Made by a program: the position numbers and the translations under genes
Shown: positions 52,937 to 62,946 of the stretch, in pieces
Position numbering within the stretch: position 1 is the stretch's first letter
Layout: every line of letters begins with the position of its first letter
Notes under the pieces: generated by a model
Seen by the model: only the letters and a program-made list of their open reading frames with translations
Told to the model about the DNA's origin: nothing
Databases searched by the model: none
From: Alternaria dauci
Lineage: Eukaryota > Ascomycota > Dothideomycetes > Pleosporales > Pleosporaceae
Assembly: GCF_042100115.1 (NCBI RefSeq)
Contig: NC_091272.1
Location: 3,286,001 to 3,350,000, forward strand
Direction of reading: 5' to 3'
Length of the DNA stretch: 64,000 nt

Positions 52937-53218
52937 TCACTCATAATCTCGGACTACTTCATGGGCTTTTTCGCACCATTCATCGCCATCCTGTTCATAT
53001 GCATAGCCGCCTCGTGGCCGTTGAACGTGGACGGATAGGATAAACGAGGTATTCGATGCCCAATGATCGGCATCCACATGAATGCGGCTCTGAGCTGCAC
53101 TATCCAGACTAGACGAAAGCTTTTCGTTTGGTTGTGATCCGTGGCTGCCGTCTACGCAGTCATCATGTAAAGGCTTAGCCACCACCACCACCATGCACAC
53201 AACAAACCAAGAGAGCAT
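52937..53218 (-). CDS. Candidate small secreted protein (doubtful)
   Basis: The frame encodes 93 aa from MLSWFVVCMVVVVAKP, which reads as a short signal peptide, followed by a polar chain with two cysteines (DDCVDG and DEWCEK) and an N-glycosylation site (NTSF). Size and layout resemble fungal effector candidates. However, the hydrophobic run MVVVV comes from a GTG trinucleotide repeat, no intron or family supports it, and the region is gene-poor. It may be chance. Confidence 0.25.
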   Translation of the reverse strand: MLSWFVVCMVVVVAKPLHDDCVDGSHGSQPNEKLSSSLDSAAQSRIHVDADHWASNTSFILSVHVQRPRGGYAYEQDGDEWCEKAHEVVRDYE

Positions 53219-54452
53219 TCTTGGCACCAAAGGTCCGGGCTTTTTGTTTTTTATGGTACCATGTGCCGAGATACCCACTAGTTAGTCACTTTACATGTGT
53301 GAGACTGCTTTGATGACTACCTAGGTATGTTGGAAAGCAAAGCTTGCACGTGGAATCTAGACAGCCTCAGATAGGACAGCACGAATCCTTGCAGATCTAC
53401 AATGCACAAGTGCTACGATCGCCGGAATTAGAAAATGGAGGACTAGTGGCAGAAAGACTTGCACCGATGCAAGCGGCGAAGGATTTAGTAATACGTTTAC
53501 ACTGAAACACGCAGGTTGCAAGGTGCATAGATACCTAGGTACTGAAAGATTCAGAGCATTTGGTTAACCGATGCAGCAATTTTTTGGAGGGCCAAGGTCC
53601 AAGCGATGAATAAGAGACTCCGTCAGTTATCAGAGGACGTCCGTGTGATCGGCTTGATCCAGGACTGTTCATTTGCTTCCATCCTTGCCGAATATGTTCC
53701 AATCAGCGTCCATGTTGATACAATACATCTCGTACAAGAACACAGTACTACTGGGCGGATTGGGTGGCAACTACCAAGCCTCTTGTGTCTCATCCTTCCA
53801 CTTGGTATTTAGGTAGTCTCATCTTCAAGAGTTACCATCGCCTACTACTCGGATATCACGTATTTGTTAGTCTGATTCGAAAAGGTATGCTTATCTATGT
53901 AGTTCAAAACTTACAATGGCTTGTACATGTTGAAGAGATTCAGCTCGTTATGCACATGAGTGCTCAGCCTACATTCTCATCGCCTTGAAACATCATTTCG
54001 CATCAAATCCGGAGTAGCAGTCGAGATTTACATCAATTTAAGCCTTTATTGCTTCCTATTCCAGCCCTTGTAACTGCATTTGCGGGTTTAACTAGAGAAA
54101 GTCGTCCTCCTCGGTTTGGAGTCGTTCGGCTTGCAGTAAATATTGGGGGCTCGCAGCCTCACAATACAAATCAACAACCCTGCCTCATCAATGGCACGAT
54201 GTATACGCTTGTATTCCAAACTTCTGAGCATGTTATTTCACCTCCGCTACTCAAAAGGGCGGCTTCAGATGTGAGGGTCCAGAGCAATGCTGTCCGTGTG
54301 TTCGTAAGTAGCAGTACTCGGGGTATACGGAACTTTATATTGGGATTACCTTCACTTCAGATTCATACCAGAGAACATCGACGTTCAGACAGACTTTGAA
54401 GGAAATAAGAAGGAACTAATCAAGTATCATTTGACATCTCAGCAAAGAAATG

Positions 54453-54478
54453 TAGCCAGCGCGACGGCTCGCTGGCTA
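54453..54478 (-). terminator. 9-bp hairpin 3' of the trehalase gene
   Basis: Perfect arms TAGCCAGCG and CGCTGGCTA with an 8-base loop begin 20 bp beyond the trehalase stop codon, in its 3' UTR. It could affect transcript end formation or stability. That is an inference from structure and position only. Confidence 0.4.
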
Positions 54479-54497
54479 TTATGAGTACATTTTGCCA

Positions 54498-56587
54498 TCA
54501 ATATCTGAGCTTCCTTGTCCCTTTGGTTTTCTTGATCCACCTGGCATCCCGCTTACTTAGTTCCACTGCACTTCTCTTCTTCTTCATATCACCGTTCCCA
54601 ATATTAGCTGCAGTAATGTTTCCACACTCAGGTGTTGTCAACCTTTGTCCGAACTGATCAGCAGCCCAGATGAGAACACCGTTCGACCAACCAAAGCCCT
54701 CCACAACTTCGTACTCACCACCCCCTCCAGCAGCATTAGTACTCTCATCAGAGTACTTTTCGAAGATCGTCCCATTGCCTTGAGAGTCGGGAAGTTGTGG
54801 CACTTCATCAGTCGCGCCACCAGTGACACGCCATGTGCAATACAACGAATCAAGATAGCGCTGTGCAATGCGGAGGGAAAGATCTTGGGTCCAAATGTAA
54901 TCCTCGGTTGACTGTTCGTCATCGTCTTCGCTGACCTCGAGAGGCGTGTTGAGTAGACCTTGCATAAGAATGTATTGCAGTGGCGGCCAGACGTTTGGCT
55001 CGTCCCACTGCTGTCCGGTCTCGAGGTTTGTTGCGGAAATCGCACCGTCTCGAGACTCAAGGAGCTCCTCAACCCGTGCGTAAACACGCCTCATTGCCTT
55101 AGGATCGTTCTTGATGCTTTCAGGAGCGGCGCCTGTCCAGAAAGGATAAAACTGGGAAATCTGAAACCATATTTGTTGTCCAGGCGGCGCTCCTTGGAGT
55201 GAAAGTGGTGTGCTCGTGTTATCGGCCAAGGTGTAGATATTCTGACTACTAGAGGTTAAGTTGTAGTCAAAGTAGCTGTAGTGCTCAGGCGACCAAAGGA
55301 TGGTGGTCATTGCCTCGCTCCGGTCTGCAGCTCGACCGGCCCACTCGCGTGCAGCGGTATAATTGCCTTGGTGGCGGTGGAACTCAGCGATCGTGATCTC
55401 GTTGTAGTACAAGATCGAGTTGAGCTCCACCGGGATGATCTCAATAGTATTGAGCGAACGAAGAGGGAAGAATGTGTCTGTAACAGCGTCGGATGGGTTG
55501 GCAATCCAGCGCGCTGAATAGTCCCATCCACTCTCTGCACCAGATGCAAGGTTGGAATACAAAGTTGCGATCTCGGTTTCGTTGAGTGGCTGCGTGGCGT
55601 TGAACTCCTCGCCTTCTTCATTGAAGTAAGTCGCGTTGTTGGCAGTCACGTAATCCTCGTAGTAGGATTCAGGCCGTGGCTGCGTGTTCAACACAGCATA
55701 GTGGTTCAGGGAGTAGTTCATGCCAGCCCGCTCAAGCGTTACGGTACGGTTATTTACCCAGAACTCATACTCCTTTTCAAGGATAGGTAAAGCCCGTTCG
55801 AGAAGAGTGTAATTCTGTGTATATTCGACGTAAACACGAACCATCTGCGTAAGCAGGGGTGGCTGCGATCGATTCTCGTAATAGCGACGGGCGCCGTTGG
55901 GCACGAAGCCAATGTCTTCGACAAGATCCAAGAAGTTTTCGATGATGTTCTCCGCAATCTGAGTGAAAGATCCCTGAGTACGAAGAAGACCTTCGATGAC
56001 CCAGAACGAGTCCCAGTAATATGGCTCCCTGAAACGACCGCCAGCTATCACAAATGTACGGTTGACCGGGATGAAAGAGTTGACGCATTCAGAGCAGTTC
56101 CCGGCTCCAGCATATCGACGCGTCAAGTCAGGCCATATATCGATGACTTGGCGTGTGAAATCTCGAACAACAGAGCTGTTGACGTTTTCGAGAAAGTCTG
56201 GTTGCGTTTCCAGCTCATCGATGGGTACTTCTTCTAGTTCTGAGCCAGCCTCGCCAAAGTATTCGGATAGGAAATCGTTCAGCGCTGTGTTGTTCTCAAT
56301 CGGCCTCGAAAGGTTTGCAAATGCTGCAAGCACTTCTTCCAGTGGGCGCGTTGTTGGCCTGCTATTGATTAGCCGTTATCTGATCGGGGTTTCATCCAAG
56401 TTACTTACAAATCGACAAACGTCTTCGAATCCTCAAACGGTCTTGCGAGTTCAATCTCGCGAAGCAAGTCGCCATAACAGTAAATGGGTGAGTCGCAAGG
56501 TGCAATCACGCTGCCATTAATGAATATCGCGCTTGCCAAAGGCACGCATGCAATGAGAGCAGCAATCAACGAGTGCATTGAAGCCAT
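54498..56587 (-). CDS. Secreted acid trehalase-like enzyme, glycoside hydrolase family 37
   Basis: Two exons, 56587-56409 and 56358-54498, encode 679 aa. The signal peptide MASMHSLIAALIACVPLASA is followed by the family start SPIYCYGDLLREIELARPF and KTFVDLPTTRPLEEVLAAF, the latter rejoined across the 50-bp intron. Both trehalase signatures are present: AGGRFREPYYWDSFW and GQQWDEPNVWPPLQ. Other conserved blocks are PNGARRYYENRSQPPLL and GAESGWDYSARWI. It should hydrolyse external or vacuolar trehalose to glucose. At least ten Asn-X-Ser/Thr sites fit heavy N-glycosylation. It belongs to GH37, unlike the yeast acid trehalase Ath1 (GH65). The Lys/Arg-rich C-terminal tail is unusual for a secreted protein. 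Confidence 0.92.
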
Positions 56588-58032
56588 TTTGGGGGGCCCA
56601 AGCTCCAGCGGAGGAAGAGACGGAATTGACACAAGACAGAACACATCCGTTCCAGGTACTTAAGCTCTCATCTGTGCGACCCTAGTGTACAAAGAAACCT
56701 GCCATTGCACCGCGTATTACGGGTACGCTGACCGGTCCGTCCACGTACGTGGCTTGCTAAAACACGCAAAATGCGCATCGTCATGCTTGGCAGGCTTTCC
56801 CAAAGTACCCAAGTAATGGTTCGACATCAGCACATGGCGTATCGGAAGCGTGGAGTTGCCGGTAAAATGTGGAGAAGTCGAGCTGACGCGGAGGTTCCCC
56901 GCAAAGATGACTGTCGAAAAAGTCTTAGCGTGATGTCATCGCTGTCAACTCCGGTCGAGCCATGGTACCTACCGATTTCTGCATGTCACAGTTCTGACAT
57001 CGGAAAATGCATAAACTCTCAGTGTCATCGGCAACTCCGAAATATATACTTGGCGCATAAGAAGTCTCGTCTAGCTGCACTCGTTTTCACTTGAGAGGGT
57101 TGCCTATATCCCCCAATACCTTGTTGCACATGGATCTCTAGCGAATCTAACAGAAGTACCACAGCCACAACATCCGATTCGAAGCTGCAGCAGGTGTCAT
57201 TTCAGGGGCCGCGACATCTACCTTCACGATCGTGTCAAATATCTCGGCATAGCAGTAAACGGTGTCCAAGGACACAAAACCACATCACATTTGAAGCTCG
57301 TCAAGGCATTGGGAAGCTAGGCTAGAGCGCCGTTCCTCGCTCCAACACAACCACAGTAACAAGATATCTAGTCTTGGAGTTGACTTCACTTCTGCTGTTA
57401 CCGGTCCGTTTCGGTCCGTCCTTCTAATTGCGATATCTTTATCCGCACATATCCTCGCAAAGTCAAACATGGCATTCAATTCCGGTCTCCATCAGACTCG
57501 AAATGGTTCTGCCGCAGTCCTCCATTTCTGGTCCCAGGGGCGAAACTGGTGCAAGGAGAGAATAGACGCGCTTGTAGAAGCAATTTCCGATGATCGTCAG
57601 AACCACAGCTCGAACCCCTCCCATCAGTCTGTACAACGTGGAGAAGAACGATCAGACACGGATGTAGACTATATCGAGGCCTTATTGATGACCTTGGTTG
57701 TGCCGAGAACACCTACAAGGCTGTATGGCCTCTGAGCTCATTCGCTTCCTCTTCTAACGGTCATATGCTATCAACGATCTGTTCGTCCAGGTCACCGCAA
57801 TGTCTTGGCCTTCCGACTCGTAAATTGAGAAAACGAACTAGGGGATCCTTTCAGGCAGGTTTGCCAGCGATTGGCGTGACTTCGATATCTTGACTTTTTC
57901 CAACCATCCGAGTATGCCGTTATTGCCAGGTTCGTGGGACCCAAGCCATTGGCGACCGAAGATGTGTGTGTGTGACGGAGTTGATTTCCTCTGGTCATGA
58001 ATAGAGCGATCTTGGTAATTCCCGAGTCATCC
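56588..58032. other. Intergenic 1.45 kb
   Basis: This is upstream of the trehalase and downstream of a repeat-protein gene. A plus-strand frame of 88 codons (57469-57735) starts in a good AACATGG context but has no signal peptide or recognised domain, so I leave it uncalled. Nothing else is seen. Confidence 0.3.
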
Positions 58033-58818
58033 TTATCCCAGCATTCTTGCTAAGCCACCCAGGCTGACGTTGAGACTGAAGCTCAGCTTCACGCCCTTAG
58101 CCTGCGCCGTAAATTCCTGGGTGTGTTCACTCCATTCCCTCCGGATCTGCGCACGCTGCTGGAGACCGCTATGTTTTCTATGCATACTCTCCCTCTTGTC
58201 ACTTTCTCTGCGTACGAGAGCTCTTCGTTGCACATCTTTTGTGTCTTGTAAGACTGGTGCTGTCATGGCTTGGATGCTTACGGTCTGATGTGGCGGTACG
58301 TTTTCGAAGAGGAGTTGACCGCTCTTGGTCTGCATGACGAAGCTTTGGTACCGATAAGCATGCAGGATCAAACTGTGAATGTCTGACATGGACCTCTTCT
58401 CAAGGATTGCAATAGCAGATTTGTAATGCCGCAAGTCCCATAATGAGGCGTTCTTCTCGGTTATTAGTAAGAAGTTATCTCCAGCACCCAGTGCCACGAG
58501 GCGGGGTCTGTCGATCCAACTTCCGTCATGGATGTTGTTCTGTAAGGCAACAAGTAGATTTCCTGGCAGGTTTTTCCAGAGGTAGGAAGCTTTGTCGTGG
58601 ATGAAGAAAGACGAATTGTATGGTCCCAGCGTACACCGTATATTGGGAATATCGCGGTTTTCAGCATGCAGGAAGTTGACCAACTCTTGCGGAAGCCCAG
58701 AACTCTCAACACGAGCTGTTCCGCCAGTATCACGCCAAGTGAGGAGGAAGCTGTCCTCGAAACCAAGGGTCACATGATAGATCTTTTTCAACTGCGAGGA
58801 GCTGAGAAACTTTGCCAA
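58033..58818 (-). CDS. Unknown repeat protein, partner of the divergent 59363 gene
   Basis: A single exon encodes 261 aa. The first ~180 residues hold about four copies of a ~45-residue unit: LGFEDSFLLTWRDTGG, LGPYNSSFFIHDKASYLWKNLP, LGAGDNFLLITEKNASLWDL and HAYRYQSFVMQTKSGQLLFENVP. Each has Leu-Gly, a Ser/Asn-Phe pair, then an aromatic or Leu and Pro. The same unit occurs in the divergent neighbour 544 bp away, including the W-x-NLP-xx-L ending, so the two are paralogues or share a domain. The pattern suggests beta-propeller-like blades. The C-terminus is basic and helical (RRALVRRESDKRESMHRKH). I do not recognise a named family. Confidence 0.68.
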   Translation of the reverse strand: MAKFLSSSQLKKIYHVTLGFEDSFLLTWRDTGGTARVESSGLPQELVNFLHAENRDIPNIRCTLGPYNSSFFIHDKASYLWKNLPGNLLVALQNNIHDGSWIDRPRLVALGAGDNFLLITEKNASLWDLRHYKSAIAILEKRSMSDIHSLILHAYRYQSFVMQTKSGQLLFENVPPHQTVSIQAMTAPVLQDTKDVQRRALVRRESDKRESMHRKHSGLQQRAQIRREWSEHTQEFTAQAKGVKLSFSLNVSLGGLARMLG

Positions 58819-59362
58819 CTTTCTTGGAAGGCGTGCACTGCATCATTGTCAGCATCGTGTTTCCCGTTCGATCCGTTCACGAAAGCATACTGTTCTCGTC
58901 TCGACGGACATTGGAAGAAGTGGCAGCCGCGCTGGCCAAACGTGAATGTAGAATCGCACATGTGCCGCCGAAAACTCGGGCTCGCTAAGAAGAAAAACGT
59001 TTAGTCTATTTTGATGGAAGCGGTGTGCAACGCTGAACACAGTGGGTCACTATAAAGCTGCAATGTTGTGAAGAAGTAGGAATCGCACGATTGATTGTGT
59101 TGACATTCGCCTTGCCAAGCTTGATCGCTTCCAGGGTCCAAACAGGATAGCAACGCTCTGAAACCGTTTTCGGGGAACACGCGCCAATTCGTAAAGACGC
59201 CAGGCCGACGGAAACCTATTCACGGCTTGACATTCACGCGCTTGTACGTTGAATGCATATCACCTCATCATCTAGGTGCGACTTGGACATTTTTAGGGGT
59301 TTCACCACTTGGGGAGCGCGTGACGTCATACCAGCTTTTCACCCAATCGCGCCCAACCGGGA
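58819..59362. promoter_or_regulatory. Shared divergent promoter of two related genes, 544 bp
   Basis: This region separates the 58033-58818 (-) and 59363-60712 (+) genes, which encode the same repeat unit. A common promoter would allow joint expression. No specific binding motif is identified. Confidence 0.35.
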
Positions 59363-60712
59363 ATGAGTGGTACCGCGAGCAACGCCTCGTTCTTCTCGTT
59401 CGGACCTGATGACAGCTTCATTTCCAAAAGCTTTGCGGGACTCAATCAGTACGCTGCCAGCCTATTCTTTTGTACACGACAGTTAACGATCAGCAGTCGC
59501 AACCTCCCTTCCAGCCTCCAAGATCTCCTTCTAGGCAGGACAGTTTCAGAAGTACACTGGGCAGCTCTAGGGCCGATAACCGAATCCTGGATCCTGAGTT
59601 CTAAAGACTCATCGGGCAGAAACAGCCTGCAATGGGGCTCATCTATACCCTCACGGCTTGAGAGTATTCTGACCAAGACATGGCACTCTCCACATCTGCG
59701 TGCCTTCTTGGGACCGGACGACTCCTTCATCATCTGGCATCCTGAGCTCATACGTTGGGCTAATCTGCCGCCGAGCCTGGAGGATGCCGTACAGTCCTGG
59801 TTGACGCCTTCTGGATGGCGCGTAGGACCGCCACGCATTGTAACATGGGGTCCCGAAGGCGCATTTTTCGCTATGAGTGAGTACGGCGACGTCGTATACC
59901 GGTTAGGCAATGGAGATGCCTGGGAAATTTACAAAGAGACGGTAGAAGAATGGAAGGCGGAGAAGGGGTTTCTCTGGAGCAACCTGACCTTCATTGCCCT
60001 AGATCCCACCAGCTCTGACCAATTCATCGCAATTCAGAATGATGGGACATGGGCTGGCTCCATCGATGATATCAACGAGGAAGCACTGGAGACATTTGCA
60101 CACAACTTCTTTGCCCGAGCGAAGAAGAAGTCGAAACCTGACTCGTCCCAGTCGAACGGGCAGGTGCCAAACGGTACCAACAAGCCTACAGAGACGACAC
60201 CCGATGCCGCGACGCAAGCCATCTACGAAAGGTGGTCTACAGAAGCGGCAGTCATGTTCGCAGCCGCATCAGCAGCAGCCGGAGGCTCGAAACCTAAAGC
60301 GCCGCGCAAACTTCAAGTCCGATCCCAGTCCAGTAGCTCAGATACCTCTAGACCGCCACTGCACCGCACACCATCGGCATCGCCAAAGTTACTGTCCATG
60401 TTTCCCTATCTGCCTAATACGATTACGACCTGCAATCTCACAGCGTGTACAATACTCAAATCTGAACCAGATAGTATACACGCCTGCCAACACGACGTAG
60501 AAAAGCTACTTCGAGCAAGCGGTTTGTATAGCTACGAGTGGCTACGTCAGGAGCGCTTACGATGGCATCCCGACCGTTTCGGGCGATTATGCGAGGAAGA
60601 ATGGAGAGAAACCGGAAAGAAGCTCGCTGGCGAGATGTTCAAACTCATGAGCGTACTGATTGAAGATCTCAAACGACGTCAAGGCGAAGGCAGTGCTAGT
60701 AAAGATGTGTAG
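59363..60712 (+). CDS. Unknown repeat protein with C-terminal J-like HPD segment
   Basis: A single exon encodes 449 aa. Residues 1-240 contain about five units of the repeat shared with the gene at 58033: FGPDDSFISKSF, LGPITESWILSS, LGPDDSFIIWHPELIRWANLP, WGPEGAFFAMSEYGDVVYRLG and DPTSSDQFIAIQNDGTW. A disordered Ser/Pro/Ala-rich linker follows (about 250-345). The last ~80 residues form a helical domain containing YSYEWLRQERLRWHPDRFGRL, where HPD recalls the loop of J-domains and the RWHPDRF segment of IkappaB-like fungal proteins. No signal peptide is present. If the HPD segment works like a J-domain it could recruit an Hsp70. Function is unknown. Confidence 0.72.
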   Translation: MSGTASNASFFSFGPDDSFISKSFAGLNQYAASLFFCTRQLTISSRNLPSSLQDLLLGRTVSEVHWAALGPITESWILSSKDSSGRNSLQWGSSIPSRLESILTKTWHSPHLRAFLGPDDSFIIWHPELIRWANLPPSLEDAVQSWLTPSGWRVGPPRIVTWGPEGAFFAMSEYGDVVYRLGNGDAWEIYKETVEEWKAEKGFLWSNLTFIALDPTSSDQFIAIQNDGTWAGSIDDINEEALETFAHNFFARAKKKSKPDSSQSNGQVPNGTNKPTETTPDAATQAIYERWSTEAAVMFAAASAAAGGSKPKAPRKLQVRSQSSSSDTSRPPLHRTPSASPKLLSMFPYLPNTITTCNLTACTILKSEPDSIHACQHDVEKLLRASGLYSYEWLRQERLRWHPDRFGRLCEEEWRETGKKLAGEMFKLMSVLIEDLKRRQGEGSASKDV

Positions 60713-61231
60713 GATGTAGAATCAAGAAAAGGCATCTGGACATGGTTGAGCCTGTCTATCAATCAACCTCAAACTTCCCTGATCTCTCCCTATGTAGACT
60801 CACGTTAGTACTCACAGCTACCTCTTCCGACTGCTGTCTGCCCACCCGTCTGGCCTGACCCGTCTGCAGGTACCCGCAAGGTGCAGTAGGCACGACTCCA
60901 ACACCAACTGCCACTGTTCTTGCGCTCGAGCAAAGGCTGCCACTACCGCGTTGGCATGTTACCTCAACCGCATATGCAATTCCAGGACGAAATCGTTGCC
61001 GAATTCCCGCGCGAAGTAAAGTACCAAAGTATTATTCTACAAATCCTCATTCTGTGTTTAACTATTTGAATATCAAAGTACAAGACCCATGTCGAGCCGC
61101 CGCAGATACCAAAGAATGGTAATCAGGGTATACGCCTAACCATGTGAAACGCCGAATATCTCAAGAGGCCGTTATTAGACACAAAGAAAAACGCCAAAGT
61201 GCATGCTTAAAGTGCAGTGACTGTATACATT
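60713..61231. other. Intergenic 0.52 kb between convergent genes
   Basis: Nothing recognised. Confidence 0.3.
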
Positions 61232-62485
61232 TTATGAAAACCAGCTCGGTTGCTGGTTGAACCCTTGATTGCCATCCATATCATCGTCGTTGTACTCTTC
61301 CACCTCAAACTTGGAGCCCAGAGCTTCGTTCGCTTCTCTCAGCATGGCAGTCATCTGCAAGCTCATCCTGCGCAGGCGCTCGTCTTCTTCAATCTCTTCC
61401 CTCCGCACATTGTTGATCAGACGCTGAGTTTCTTTTGGCAGGGGGCTCGCGGTTATGCTTGACTTGTCATCGAACATGGCTGGGGAACCGTAGCTGTGTC
61501 GACTGTAGGAACGCGCCCGTTCGTGTGAGCCAGGAGTGGCTGCTGGGCTGCCGCCGAAAGATCGTCGGTCGACTGTGGAGCGTCGGGATACTGGGATCAG
61601 GGAGGGTCGCTTGTAGGATGGCGTTCCTGCGTTTGGCCGTGATACAGGGCGTGGGATCAACGAGGGCGATCGATCGGGCAGTCTTCGCCCGGATAGTCGC
61701 GGTGTGGAGGGCCTTGATTCTGTCTCGAGATTAGTCCCAACTACCACCCAATTGTCTGCTGTGCGCAGTCGCTTGGCCATCCTGGGGCGGTCTGGCGTGA
61801 TGGAGTTGATTGACTGGACCCCATAGTCGTCGCTTGGGGCGGGCGGTAGTTGCTGCACTGGACCTGCCTGATAGGGGTCGTCCTGGAGCCCAAGTTTCGC
61901 CGCGACTTCCTCCTGCGCATCGATGCTGTATCGCGCTCCTCCTCCCGCCTGAAAACCTCGGAAGGGCACTGTGCAGAACTGGAACAGCTTTCCGGCCACT
62001 CCTCCGACAAGACTCATTATAGACCACGATTTGCTCTCGCTGGGCGTCGTGTGCATTTCGCCAACTGCGACCTGTCTCGCCAGGCCAACCTGGGGTGTGG
62101 GGGGTACCGACCAGGTGCCGCGCTGCTTTTGGAGGTTGAAGTAGTCATCGTAGTCGCCGTCTCGTCTCGTCTCGTTGTGTGTCCCATCCATACCCCCAGC
62201 GAGTTGGTAGCGGTCGTTCGCAAGCGGCGGCGGACTTCTGGTGTCGCTGGCGCGAGTGCTGTGCAGGACATGTTCTCCCCAGGGACCTCCTATCGCGGCT
62301 TCGTGCGCCGTGGAGCCATACCGGGAGCGCTTACGGGTCTCGTGGACATTTGAATCAATCACCTGGTGGCCGGAGGTTTCATGTGCCGTGCCAAAAACGC
62401 CCGCCTGAGACTTTGCGCGTGCATACGAGGGCGAGGGAGTATATGGCACGGGCATATCGTGGAAGTAGCGCGAGTTGGTAGCCAT
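61232..62485 (-). CDS. Uncharacterised Ser/Arg/Pro-rich fungal protein
   Basis: A single exon encodes 417 aa starting MATNSRYFHDMPVPYTPSP. Most of the chain is low-complexity (SLIPRPVSRPNAGTPSYKRP, RARSYSRHSYGSPAMFDD). A more ordered-looking block in the middle, SWSIMSLVGGVAGKLFQFCTVPFRGFQAGGG, includes a mild hydrophobic stretch, and MAKRLRTADNWVVVG follows. The C-terminus has a charged helix (QRLINNVRREEIEEDERLRRMSLQMTAMLREA), probably coiled coil. This layout resembles fungal proteins of the nuclear envelope or spindle, but I cannot place it in a family. Confidence 0.65.
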   Translation of the reverse strand: MATNSRYFHDMPVPYTPSPSYARAKSQAGVFGTAHETSGHQVIDSNVHETRKRSRYGSTAHEAAIGGPWGEHVLHSTRASDTRSPPPLANDRYQLAGGMDGTHNETRRDGDYDDYFNLQKQRGTWSVPPTPQVGLARQVAVGEMHTTPSESKSWSIMSLVGGVAGKLFQFCTVPFRGFQAGGGARYSIDAQEEVAAKLGLQDDPYQAGPVQQLPPAPSDDYGVQSINSITPDRPRMAKRLRTADNWVVVGTNLETESRPSTPRLSGRRLPDRSPSLIPRPVSRPNAGTPSYKRPSLIPVSRRSTVDRRSFGGSPAATPGSHERARSYSRHSYGSPAMFDDKSSITASPLPKETQRLINNVRREEIEEDERLRRMSLQMTAMLREANEALGSKFEVEEYNDDDMDGNQGFNQQPSWFS

Positions 62486-62946
62486 GCAGGGAGGTGGATA
62501 CGGAGGCTGCTTTTGCTCAAGGCTGGTCCGGTACTGCGAACGAACAAATGATGTCAGGGTTGCTGCACGAAATACTGCTAACCGTCGGAAGCTTCCCTGG
62601 CCCGCTACTCCTAATGGAAATACAAAGTGACTAAAGGGCCATGTTGGGTGATGCCTGTCGCGTGTTCGGGATGTGAGTGGGGAACTGCGGAGTGAGAGCC
62701 ATTGTTTGTATTCAACCGTCGCTGGGGTAGCGCCATGGACGGACCATCATCGCCATTATCATCACAGCAGCAGCAACAAGTCATGGCAAAATGAAGGGTT
62801 GATGCATATGATTTACCAAAGAGCAGCGAACCCATCTATCAACACAACAACGCCTCCCTTCCCAGGACTGGGGTATACCTTGCCCAAACGCCACCAAAAA
62901 TGATCATAGTTCTCTATCAAACGCCAGCGCCATCAGCGCAGTCCCG
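62486..62946. other. Intergenic 0.46 kb
   Basis: This lies between two minus-strand genes and is the promoter side of the 61232 gene. Nothing recognised. Confidence 0.3.

Larger units (their letters stand above)
52207..54497. other. Largest gene-poor stretch, 2.3 kb
   Basis: I see no conserved protein. It contains one candidate small secreted protein frame (52937-53218, listed separately) and the 3' hairpin of the trehalase gene near 54453-54478. No inverted terminal repeats, target-site duplications or transposase motifs were found. Confidence 0.4.
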
